From Charina bottae (Eukaryota; Chordata; Lepidosauria; Squamata; Charinaidae), in NCBI GenBank assembly GCA_023362775.1, contig JALMGJ010000003.1, forward strand, positions 79,394,355-79,458,354: 64,000 nt of DNA. The letters run 5' to 3'. This document shows, piece after piece, positions 10,553-20,600 of the stretch; within the stretch, counting starts at the first letter, position 1, and every line of letters starts with the position of its first letter. The notes beneath the pieces were generated by a model that was given only the letters and a program-made list of their open reading frames with translations, had not been told where the DNA came from and searched no databases. The translations under genes were made by a program, and so were the position numbers.

Positions 10553-12004
10553 AGATTGAAATTGAGATAGAATGATCTGAACTTGAATTCAGGGTAAGCC
10601 ATCTAACATCACAGTGATCCAAATATATGCCCCAACCACAGATGCTGAAGAAGCAGAAGTAGATCAGTTGTATGAGGATCTGCAGAACCTACTGGATAAT
10701 ACACCAAAAAGAGATGTTATTTTCATTACAGGAGACTGGAATGCTAAGGTGGGTAGTCAAATGACACCTGTAATTACAGATAAGCATGGTCTGGGAGAAC
10801 AAAATGAAGCGGGACATAGGCTGATAGAATTTTGCCAAGACAACTCACTGTGCAAAGCAAACCCTCTCTTCCAACAACCTAAAAGACGACTTTATACATG
10901 GACTTCACTTGATGATCGACACTGAAATCAGATTGACAACATCTTTTGCATCCAAAGGTGGCGGACATCTATACAGTTTGTAAAAACAACACTAGGATCT
11001 GACTGTAGTTCAGATCACGAACTTCTTATTGCACAATTTAGAATCAGACTAAAGAGAATAGGGAAGACCCACAGATCAGTTAGATATGAGCTCACTAATA
11101 TTCCTAATGAATATGCAGTGGAGGTGAAGAATAGATTTTAGGCACTAGATTTAGTAGATAGGGTCCAGGAAAAACTATGGAAAGAAGTTTTCAACATTGT
11201 TCAGGAGGCAGCAACAAAAAGCGTCCCAAAGAAAAAGAAAACCAAGAAGGCAAGATGGCTGTCTGCTGAGACACTGGAAGAAGCCCAAGAAAGAAGTAAA
11301 GCAAAAGGCAACAGTGATAGGGGGAGATATGCCCAATTAAATGCAAAATTCCAGAGGTTAGCCAGAAGAGATGAGGCATTATTTTTAAACAAGCAATGCG
11401 CGGAAGTGGAAGAAAACTATAGAATAGGAAGGACAAGAGACCTCTTCCAGAAAATTAGAAACATCGGAGGTAAATTCCAGGCAAAAATGGGTATGATCAA
11501 AAACAAAGATGGCAAGGACCTAACAGAAGCAGAAGAGATGAAGAAAAGGTGGCAAGAATATACGGAAGATCTGTATAGGAGGGAAAATAATATCAGGGAT
11601 AATTTGACAGTGTGATCAGTGAGTTAGAGCCAGACATCCTGAAGAGTGAGGTTGAATGGGCCTTAAGAAGCATTGCTAATAACAAGGCAGCAGGAGACGA
11701 TGGTATCCCAGCTGAACTGTTTAAAATCTTGCAAGATGATGCTGTCAAGGTGATGCATGCCATATGCCAGCAAATTTGGAAAACACAAGAATGGCCATCA
11801 GATTGGAAAAAATCAACTTATATCCCCATACCAAAAAAGGGAAGCACTAAAGAATGTTCAAACTATTGAACAGTGGCACTTATTTCACATGCCAGTAAGG
11901 TAATGCTCAAGATCTTGCAAGGTAGACTCCAGCAATTCATGGAGCGAGAATTGCCAGAAGTACAAGCTGGGTTTAGAAAAGGCAGAGGAACTAGAGACCA
12001 AATT
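10553..12004 (+). mobile_element. BovB LINE copy 2, left part
   Basis: A 5'-truncated BovB on the plus strand. It starts inside the endonuclease domain (SNITVIQIYAPTTDAEEAEV near 10605) and continues through GDWNAKVG, the SSDHELL endonuclease box near 11010 and the first RT segment (NKAAGDDGIPAELF near 11680). Stops and frameshifts break the frame, for example after 10925, near 11139 and at 11869. The element resumes at 13803 after an inserted PLE. A 9-bp direct repeat, atattagat, at 10544-10552 and 14629-14637 is the probable TSD. It is clearly more diverged than the copies at 61 and 58644. Confidence 0.9.
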
Positions 12005-12087
12005 TGTCTATGAAGGTTCTCAGTCATCCAGGTGGAACAGTCTGTGGCTTGAATCATGTCAACTGGATTTCTATTTTCTTAGTGGAA

Positions 12088-12120
12088 ACGTTTCACTCCT
12101 TATCCAAGGAGCTTCTTCAG
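12088..12120 (-). ncRNA. Hammerhead-ribozyme-like motif, PLE 12005
   Basis: On the minus strand: CTGAAGA (12114-12120), one extra base, a 5-bp helix GCTCC/GGAGT with a TTGGATAA loop, then GAAA (12091-12094) followed by CGTT. This is the order of a hammerhead core with a two-base-pair helix III (AC/GU). Helix I is weak here. PLEs are known to carry hammerhead motifs in their terminal repeats; cleavage activity of this copy is not shown. Confidence 0.6.
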
Positions 12121-12221
12121 TCTGAGTAAAGTTAGTAAGGGAATCCTTAAATATGTTTCTAGGCTGGCTGTGTGACCTTGCACCTGGGGCTAGGTCATGG
12201 TTATTTTTGAGATGTTTGTTT

Positions 12222-13802
12222 CTAAGTCCCTTTATCATCTAAAGGAGGATCGTTAAGATTACCCTGCTGCTGTTGAGCTTGTGAAATGGTCTTAATCTTC
12301 CTAGGCACAGAAGACAAAGCAGGAAGGAAGATAGGGGAAAGGTTATGCCTGAGGCCCCCACCTCTATTCAAGGAAGGATTTTCCAAGTTGGCATGAATGG
12401 ATTCCTTGACCCCTCTCTCAAACCACCTATCTTCTCTGTCTAAAATGTGAACATTAATGTCCTCAAATGAGTGTCCTTTTTCCTTTAGATGAAGATAAAC
12501 TGCTGACTCTGGTCCTGTGGTGTTACTTCTCCTGTGTTGGGCCATCCTCCTGTACAAAGGTTGTTTGGTTTCTCCAATGTAGAGTTCAGAGCACTCCTCA
12601 CTGCACTGGATTGCATACACTACATTGCTTTCCTTGTGTTTTGGAGTTTGATCTTTGGGGTGTACAAGCCTCTGTCTCAGTGTGTTGGTGGGTTTGAAAT
12701 ATACAGGTATGTGGTGTTTGCCAAATATCCGTTTGATCTTTTCAGACACGCCAGCCATGTAAGGAATGACCAGGTTCTTCCGTTTACTCTGAGTCTCAGC
12801 CCTATCTGTCGCTGTTTTAGGTCTGGTAGACTTAGATTTGGTGAAGGCCCAATTTGGATATCCACAGGCCTGCAGAGCTGTTCTCAGATGCTGCTTTTCA
12901 TTCTTTTTGGAATCCATGGAGGTGGGGATGGTTTCTGCTCTGTGTGACAATGTCCTGATGACTCCTAGTTTGTGCTGCAGTGGATGGTGGGAGTCAAACA
13001 TCAGGTATTGATCTGTGTGTGTGGGTTTCCTGTAGATCCCTATTTCTAGCTTGCCACCGGTCCCAATGAGGACTTCACAGTCTAGGAATGCTAGTCTGTT
13101 GTCCTTGGTGTCTTCTCTGGTGAAGCTAATGTTGGCATCTATAGTGTTTATATGGTCCGTGAAGGCCTGTACTTCCTGGGCCTTGATTTTGACCCAGGTG
13201 TCATCCACATACCTAAACCAGTGGGTGGGCACCGTTCCCTGGAATGTGTTGAGTGCTTTCTTCTCCACTTCTTCCATGTATAAATTGGCCACAATGGGTG
13301 ACACAGGAGAACCCATGGCACAGCCATGTTTTTGTCTGTAAAAGTCACCTCTGTATGTGAAATAAGTGGTGTTAAGACACAGGTCCAGAAGATGGCAGAT
13401 CTGGTTTGGGTTGAGATGGCTTCTCCTTTCCAGGGTGCTGTCCTCTTCTAGTCTCTTCCTGACAGCGGATAGAGCATGAGTGGTGGGGATGCTGGTGAAA
13501 AGGGAGGACACATCAAAGGAGACCATAGTTTCATCTGTATCCAGTTTCAGGATCTTTGCTTTGGAAACAAATTCTTCCGAATTATGGATGTGGTGTTCAG
13601 AGTGTCCCACTAGAGGTGCTAGTATGGTAGAGAGGTGTTTGGCAATGTTGTATGTTACCGAATTGATGCTGCTGACTATGGGTCGGAGGGGTGTTCCTTC
13701 CTTGTGGATCTTAGGAAGTCCGTAGATGCAGGGGATGGCTTCTCCAGGATACAGACGGTGGTAGGTAATCCTATCGATGGAGCCATCATGTTCCAATTGT
13801 TT
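12222..13802 (-). CDS. PLE reverse transcriptase plus GIY-YIG endonuclease, 5' truncated
   Basis: An uninterrupted frame of about 525 PLE codons. The open frame extends upstream to 13865 through antisense BovB, which supplies the only ATG. RT motifs in order are GLPKIHKEGTPLRPIVS (fingers), SFDVSSLFTSIPT (motif A aspartate), GCAMGSPVSPIVANLYM (motif B) and RYVDDTW (motif C). The C-terminal third has the GIY-YIG nuclease signature as VVYAIQC...ELYIGETKQPL followed by a conserved arginine-rich RRMAQHRR. PLEs use this pair for nicking and target-primed reverse transcription, and their RTs are related to telomerase. The N-terminal ADKG region is absent, so this copy lacks its own start and is probably inactive despite the open frame. 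Confidence 0.88.
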   Translation of the reverse strand, partial: KQLEHDGSIDRITYHRLYPGEAIPCIYGLPKIHKEGTPLRPIVSSINSVTYNIAKHLSTILAPLVGHSEHHIHNSEEFVSKAKILKLDTDETMVSFDVSSLFTSIPTTHALSAVRKRLEEDSTLERRSHLNPNQICHLLDLCLNTTYFTYRGDFYRQKHGCAMGSPVSPIVANLYMEEVEKKALNTFQGTVPTHWFRYVDDTWVKIKAQEVQAFTDHINTIDANISFTREDTKDNRLAFLDCEVLIGTGGKLEIGIYRKPTHTDQYLMFDSHHPLQHKLGVIRTLSHRAETIPTSMDSKKNEKQHLRTALQACGYPNWAFTKSKSTRPKTATDRAETQSKRKNLVIPYMAGVSEKIKRIFGKHHIPVYFKPTNTLRQRLVHPKDQTPKHKESNVVYAIQCSEECSELYIGETKQPLYRRMAQHRRSNTTGPESAVYLHLKEKGHSFEDINVHILDREDRWFERGVKESIHANLENPSLNRGGGLRHNLSPIFLPALSSVPRKIKTISQAQQQQGNLNDPPLDDKGT

Positions 13803-14628
13803 CAAGGCTGGAGTTAAAATCGCTGGAAGAAACATTAACAATCTCAGATATGCAGATGATACCACTTTGATGGCTGAAAGCGAGGAGGAGGTGAGGAACC
13901 TTATGACGAAGGTGAACGAAGTGCAAAAGCTGGGTTGTAGTTAAACCTCAAAAATCCCAAGATTATGGCAACCAGCTTGATTGATAACTGGCAAATAGAG
14001 GGAGAAAACGTGGAGGCAGTGACAGACTTTGTATTTCTAGGTGCAAAGATTACTGTAGATGCTGACTGCAGCCAGGAAATCAGAAGACATTTACTTCTTG
14101 GGAGAAGAGCAATAACAAATCTCAATAAAATAGTTAAGAGCAAAGACAACACACTGACAACAAAGATTCGCATGGTTATAGCAATGGTATTCCCCATAGT
14201 AACCTACTGTATGGCTGCGAGAGCTGGACCATAAGGAAGGCTGAGCGAAGGAAGATAGATGCTTTTGAACTGTGGTGTTGGAGGAAAATTCTGAGAGTGC
14301 CTTGGACTGCAAGAAGATCAAACCAGTCCATACTCCAGGAAATAAAGCCAGACTGCTCACTTGAGGGAATGATATTAAAAGGCAAAACTGAAGTACTTTG
14401 GCCACATAATGAGAAGACAGGATACCCTGGAGAAGATGCTGATGCTAGGGAAAGTGGAAGGCAAAAGGAAGAGGGGCCGACCAAAGGCAAGATGGATGGA
14501 TGATATTCTGGAGGTGATGGACTCGACCTTGGGGGAGCTGGGGGTGGCGACAGCCAACAGGAAGCTCTGGCATGGGCTGGTCCATGAAGTCACGAAGAGT
14601 CGGAAGTGACTGAACGAATAAACAAAAA
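13803..14628 (+). mobile_element. BovB LINE copy 2, right part
   Basis: BovB resumes in RT at AGVKIAGRNINNLRYADDTTLMAE (13806-13875) and continues to HEVTKSRK near 14606. The 3' end is near 14628, followed by the right copy of the 9-bp TSD. A stop and two frameshifts lie between 13940 and 14420, so it is a pseudogene. The ATAAAC-like tail replaces the (CAA)n tail of the other copies. Confidence 0.88.
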
Positions 14629-14637
14629 ATATTAGAT

Positions 14638-15338
14638 GTATTTTCTTTTGAAACGAAAACATCTTAATAAGGATGAGACTTGAAATCTATTCTTTTTCCA
14701 GTGGTATTTAGATGTCCCAAAACAAAGTTGAAATTTATTCATACATAGTAAACAGTTACTTACTGAAAATGGATACATTTGATTTCTTGCAATTAGCAGT
14801 TATCAGCAAGTGGGAGCTACACTAAGTCAATATGCTATACCTTCATGTTCAGGGTTCAAGCCATCAGTGCTCCCTGCTAGATGCTGTAAGGCCATATGTA
14901 TTAGAGATGATGGAAGTTTTAGTAAAAAACATCTGGAAGATTCCAAAATTGGCGAAGGCAGCTACAGTAGAAGCTATAAGGTGCTCAAGATGACTACCCT
15001 CTCATCCCTTCCCAATTTTCAAGTTTTCTTTTTCCATTTGAGACATTCAGCATTCTATGGGTTCTTGATGTGCTCAATTTACATTTTTTAAAAAGTCATG
15101 TTTTCCCCCTTTTGCAAATCTTGAGGTTCCCCAAGCATGCTAATATAGTATCTCCCTTTTGTTTCTCAGCAGCTCTATTTTGGTTCCAGCCAGTCTGGAG
15201 TTTTCTATCAAAATCGTTAAAAGAGGAAATTATTTACTCATTGTGAATTAATTTAACCTAACAGCCATCAATGAAAGTTAAGCTAGCCATCAATGATAGT
15301 TATGGTGTTCACCTGTGAGCAGGATGGAAAAATACTTT
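14638..15338. other. Unassigned sequence upstream of L1
   Basis: About 700 bp with no recognised element. A short imperfect tandem duplication, AGCCATCAATGA(A/T)AGTTA, lies at 15263-15302. Confidence 0.5.
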
Positions 15339-15442
15339 CACTTCCGGGTTCTGGTCGGAGCACAGCGAAGAACTGGGGCTCCTTAGCCTCGATTCCACGG
15401 CTAAGCTGTTTGCAGTGATTTGGGAGAAGAAATCGCTGGAAA

Positions 15443-15465
15443 ATCACACTCGAAGAGAGTGTGAT
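15443..15465 (+). promoter_or_regulatory. Hairpin in the L1 5' leader
   Basis: ATCACACTC and GAGTGTGAT form a perfect 9-bp stem around a GAAGA loop in the CpG-rich first part of the leader. Role unknown; it could be structural or a factor site. Confidence 0.5.
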
Positions 15466-16502
15466 CGGAAGATTAACCACAAAGGGTCTCTGAAGTAAAT
15501 GCCCTCCCCCGACTCCTGTAATTTCCACTGCGGGAGGAGGGAGATGGAGCAATGAAAGGAGACTGGGAAAAAAAAAAACGGGGCTCTGCAGCAGCCGTGA
15601 TTCTAACAGATAAGTAGCTGGCCCGACCAGGCTTTTAGTCACTTTTTTTTACTTTTAAACATTATTATTTTTTTATTAAGTGCTAAGATTTGTATCTGGA
15701 CTTGATTTATATTTGCTGGTGCTATATTTTTTTCTTGTTAATGGAAGAATAAACGGTGGGAAGAGAAGCTAAGTGGCTTTGCTAGAAGTGAAAGTGACTT
15801 TTACTATTATTTCAGTTTGGTTTGAGTTTTTTACTTATGGATAACTATTGGTATTTCTATTTTTGCTCTCTGGAATACTATATTAAAGCTTGGATTTAAA
15901 TGGAGTGATTAATACTTTATTTTTTAAGATTTTGATGTTGGGATTACTGAACCCTATTAAAAACTCTTTTATATATACAAGTTCCTCTTTTTCTTTTTGA
16001 ACTTTGAACTCTGTTTGGATTTATTTTTCTGAAAAAGTCAAGTTATTTAACGTTTAATTTGGATTAGTGGATTATTATATGGAAAGTAGAGGCTTTTTTA
16101 CATGTCTCTAGCAACATTTTTTCTTTTTGACTTGTGGTTGGATTGAAGAATTACAAGTGGGAAGGTGAAACCCTGGGAATATTTACTATTCTTATCTTTG
16201 ATTTTGACTACAGGAGAACAAAAAGTCCTAGGCTTTTATCCTTTGAAACACTGTGGACTTTTATATATAAGGGATTATAAATGACCTAAGAGGAAAAATT
16301 TTAAAGGAGCCTAGTTCTCTCTTTCTTTTTCCTTAACCTTTTGGATATTTGTTTTTTCACCTTTTCTTTTTTCTTTTTATTATTTGTAAAAGAATTTTTA
16401 ATTTTTTTTTTAATTTTTTCCCCTTTTTTAAATAATTTTTGTTATATTGTTATATGGTGCTTTTTCCCCTTTTCTCCCTTTTTTCTTCTTTTTTGCAGGG
16501 CT

Positions 16503-17603
16503 ATGGCGTCTTTGGGAACGAGACGGGCGGAGAAGGAGAAGAAGAAGGAGACTGGAGGACCACCTATTGATTCTGCTACACCTGCTACATCTGCCTCAGA
16601 AGCTTTATTACCAGAAATGAAAAAGATATTAGAAGCTGTTGCAACACTAAATAAGAAAATGGATGATCAGAATACAGCAATAAATAAGAAAATGGATGAT
16701 CAGAATACAGCAATAAATAAGAAAATGGATGACCAGAATACAGCAATAAATAAGAAAATGGATGACTCCACGAAGCAGATGGAAGATCAGATTACAGCAT
16801 TAGACAAAAAAATGGACGATATGAAGAAAGAAATAACCCGAGAGATTAAGCAAGATTTTAAAAAAGAAATTCAAACAGTTAAGGAAGTGGTCAATTCTCT
16901 GTCAGGAGAACTTAAAGATACGCAAAGCCAGATGCAAAAATTAGAAGATAAATCAGAATATGCTATTAAAGAGATTGAACATAATCTAGATATCACAGCT
17001 TTAGCAGAAATGAGAGAGAAGGAGCACATCTTGAGATTTAGAGCAATTCCAGAACAAGTAGATGAAAATGTGAGAGAAAGGATGACTTTTGAATTAGCTA
17101 AATTTTTGGAGACAAGAGAACAAGATTTAGATTTGGAGATAGACAAGATATTCAGAGTAAACTCACGTTATGCTAAGGAAAGAAAAGTCCCTAGAGACAT
17201 ATTGATATATTTTGTAAGAAAAGTGACAAAAGAGCAAATCTTAAGGAAGCATTATAATACTAGATTAAATATAGAAGGGAAGGAAATAATTGTATTAAAA
17301 GAAATTCCCTTGAGAATAATTAGGAAAAGAAAAGACTATTCTTTCCTTACAGACAAATTAAGGCAACATAGTATTTCATTCAGATGGGAAAAATTGGAAG
17401 GCGTATCGTTTGAGTTTAAAGGACAGAGATTCAAAATAACTTCCATTTTAAAAGCAAAAGCTTTTTTAGAGAAATACAAGAAAGGAATGGGTTTACCAGA
17501 AGGAGAATTGACAAAAGGAGGAGAAACATCGAAAGACAAAGAGAAGACTGAAGATCTATCTGAGAAAGGAGCTACAGGTGTGGACTTAACAAAGGGATTT
17601 TAA
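16503..17603 (+). CDS. L1 ORF1 protein (coiled-coil RNA-binding chaperone)
   Basis: A 366-residue ORF1p that binds L1 RNA as a trimer and acts as a nucleic-acid chaperone in the L1 ribonucleoprotein. I chose the ATG at 16503 (GGGCTATGGCG, good Kozak context) rather than the in-frame ATG at 16341, because the 54 codons between are T-rich leader sequence giving a phenylalanine run. Residues 1-35 are basic and low-complexity. Residues about 38-190 are a coiled coil with three full NKKMDDQNTAI units plus a partial fourth (residues 50-88). An RRM-like region begins near LRFRAIPEQ, and the C-terminal domain contains RKHYNTRLNIEGKEI and ends in a lysine/glutamate-rich tail. ORF2 starts 14 nt after the stop in another frame, so it needs reinitiation or an unconventional start. 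Confidence 0.92.
   Translation: MASLGTRRAEKEKKKETGGPPIDSATPATSASEALLPEMKKILEAVATLNKKMDDQNTAINKKMDDQNTAINKKMDDQNTAINKKMDDSTKQMEDQITALDKKMDDMKKEITREIKQDFKKEIQTVKEVVNSLSGELKDTQSQMQKLEDKSEYAIKEIEHNLDITALAEMREKEHILRFRAIPEQVDENVRERMTFELAKFLETREQDLDLEIDKIFRVNSRYAKERKVPRDILIYFVRKVTKEQILRKHYNTRLNIEGKEIIVLKEIPLRIIRKRKDYSFLTDKLRQHSISFRWEKLEGVSFEFKGQRFKITSILKAKAFLEKYKKGMGLPEGELTKGGETSKDKEKTEDLSEKGATGVDLTKGF
16650..16766 (+). repeat. 33-bp in-frame tandem repeats in ORF1
   Basis: Units at 16650-16682, 16683-16715 and 16716-16748 differ at one position (GAT to GAC in the third); a partial unit follows at 16749-16766. Each encodes NKKMDDQNTAI, an 11-residue coiled-coil repeat, so copy number alters coiled-coil length without breaking the frame. 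Confidence 0.95.
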
Positions 17604-17617
17604 AGAATAAAACACCA

Positions 17618-20600
17618 ATGGAACTTAAATATCTGACATGGAATATTAATGGAGCCAATGCTCCACAAAAAAGAAGAAAGATATTTCATTTTTTGAAAAA
17701 ACAGAAATTGGACATAAGTTGTTTACAAGAGACTCATATTTGTAAAAAAGATACTAAATATTTGATTCAAAAACAGCTTGGAGAAGAATTTATTTCGGCT
17801 GGATATAAAAAAACTAAAGGGGTAGTCTTATATGTACAACCAAAGTTAAACCCAAAATTGATATTAGCTGATGAAGAGGGTCGATACATTGTAGTAGAAA
17901 TTAACATACAAGGAACTAAAACACTGATAGTTGGACTTTATGCACCGAATATGGATAAAGGAGTATTTTATAAAAACCTGATGGATAAACTTTTGGATTT
18001 AACTTATGACAATTGGTGTTTCATGGGGGATTGGAATGGGGTAATTTACCCCAGATTGGATAGACAGTCACAAAAAGAAGTGAAGCAAACACAGGGAAAA
18101 TTGCCACAAACATTTTTCGACTTGAAAGAGATGTTGGATTTACAAGACATTTGGAGATGTATGAATGGGACTTCCAGAGAATTTACATATTATTCAGAGA
18201 GATTTAAATCACATTCTAGAATAGATATGATTTTGATATCTAAAAATTTGATGATGGATATTAACAAAGTTGATATATTACCTAAGACTTTATCAGATCA
18301 TAATCCAGTAATGTTGACTCTTAAAGGGAAACGGAATGTATTTAGATGGAGATTGAATGAGTCACTACTACGGAATAATGATGTAGTTGATGTATGCAAA
18401 AAAAAATTAAGAGAATATTTTCAATTTAATTTGAACAAAGGGACTAATATTCAAACTGTATGGGAAGCCAGTAAAGCATATATGAGGGGTTATTTTATTC
18501 AATACAATGCTCAAATGAGGAAGAAAAAACAAAAAAGAATTCAATTGATTTTAGATGAAATTAAAAGTAAAGAGTTAGATTTGAGAGATAAACCAATGGA
18601 TGACACTTTGCTCACTCAAATTAAATTTCTACAAAAGCAAATATCAATGATATTAACTCAAGAGATAGAGACTCAAATGAAATTTACAAAACAAAAATAT
18701 TTTGAATATGCAAATAAACCAGGTAGATGGCTGGCTTATAAATTGAGGAAACAAAGACAAAAGAATTTGATTACTAATATTCAACATGAAGGAAAAACTC
18801 TGGTGAATAATATGGACATTCAAAAAACCTTTCATGACTATTATTCTAAATTATATAAAAAACAAGATGTCAACTTGGATGAGATTGAAGAATATTTGAA
18901 TAAACAAAAACTAACTGTTCTTAATGACCAACAAAGATTGATATTAAATAATGTTATAACAAAAGAAGAATTGATAAAAGCTTTTAAGAAAATTAGTAGT
19001 GGAAAAGCTCCTGGACCGGATGGATTGTCAGCAGCCTACTATAAATGTTTTGAAGAGGATTTATGTCTACCTTTGCAGAAGACTATGAATTCTATTTTGG
19101 AAACAGGAATTATGCCTGAAACTTGGAAAGAAGCACATATAACATTGATACCCAAAGAACAACAGGACTTAACATTAACTAAAAATTACAGACCAATATC
19201 TTTATTGAATAATGACTATAAGATATTTACAACGATATTAGCAGAAAGAATGAAGAATATACTTAAGGATTTTATTCATCAAGACCAAACTGGTTTTCTA
19301 CCCAAAAGACAAATTCATGACAATGTCCGAAACATAGTAGACGTAATTGAATATTTGGATCAACACTATGATAAACAAGCTGCCTTGATATTTATTGATG
19401 CTGAAAAAGCCTTTGACAACTTAAATTGGCCTTTTATGTTCAAAGTTTTGGAAAATATGAATTTTGGAGGAAATTTTATAAAATGGATTAAATCAATATA
19501 TACTCCACAATTTGCCAAAATAATTGTTAATGGAGAATTTAGTAAGCCATGTGAAATACAAAAAGGTACTAGACAAGGTTGTCCATTATCTCCACTTTTG
19601 TTTATATTGGTATTAGAGGTTTTACTTAGAGATATTAGACAAGATGATGGTATCCATGGTATTAAAGTTAAAAAAGAAGTTTATAAACTAAGAGCATTTG
19701 CTGACGACCTAGTCATTACTTTGGAGAATCCACTAGAAGGAATTGAAATATTAATACAGAAACTAAAAGACTTTGGGTCGCTAGCAGGGTTCAAAGTGAA
19801 TTTACAGAAGACAAAAGTTTTGACCAAAAATATGGATTACCACCAACAAGAGAAATTGAAAGAAATAACAGGATATTCAATGGAAGAAAAAGTAAAATAT
19901 TTGGGAGTATATTTAACAACTAAAAATGTTAAGTTGTTTAAGAATAATTATATTCCACTTTGGATGGATATTAAAAAAGATTTGGAACATTGGGAAAAAC
20001 TGCAATTATCATTATTAGGTAGAATTTCAGCAATTAAAATGAATGTTTTGCCAAGAATTTTATATCTTTTTCAAACACTACCTATATTGGCATCAGAAGA
20101 ACCTTTTAAACAATGGCAGCGAGATATTTCTAAGTTTATTTGGCAAGGGAAAAAACCAAGAGTAAAATATAAAGTATTGCAAGACTCTAAAGAAAGAGGA
20201 GGACTAGGTCTACCGGATTTGAAATTATATTATGCTGCTTGTTGCTTGGTTTGGATTAAAGAATGGATAGTTTTGAAAAATGAAAAATTATTGAATTTGG
20301 AAGGACATGAATTAAGATATGGATGGCATGGATATTTGTGGTACGATAAAGTTAAAGTTAATGTGGACTTTAAAAACCATTATATTAGAAGATCCTTGTT
20401 AAGAATCTGGAATAAATATAAATTAATCTTATGTTATAAAAGACCCTTATGGATTTCTACACAAGAAGCATTCTACAGAACAGAAGTAAGAAATAAAGAT
20501 AAATGGTTAACCTACAAAGACTTTTTAAAGAAAGAACAAGGACAATATATAATTAAATCAATAGAAGAATTGGTATCAGAGGGATACAGTTTTCAATGGC

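Larger units (their letters stand above)
12005..13802 (-). mobile_element. Penelope-like element (Neptune-type) inserted in BovB
   Basis: A minus-strand PLE. Its 3' end on the left begins TGTCTATGAAGGTTCTCAG, identical to the 3' end of the PLE at 51992, so this edge is firm. The 5' end is truncated within the RT N-terminal region near 13800, where BovB text (CAAGGCTGGAGTTAAAAT) resumes. The coding part is open throughout. There is no TSD; instead roughly 320 bp of BovB is missing at the insertion point. The name Neptune-type rests on the combination of RT, a GIY-YIG domain and the typical 3' sequence, recalled from knowledge of vertebrate PLEs. Confidence 0.9.

Noticed and set aside
16341..16502. 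N-terminal extension of L1 ORF1 from the ATG at 16341
   Set aside because: It translates T-rich leader into a phenylalanine/leucine run; the ATG at 16503 has better context and begins normal ORF1 sequence.
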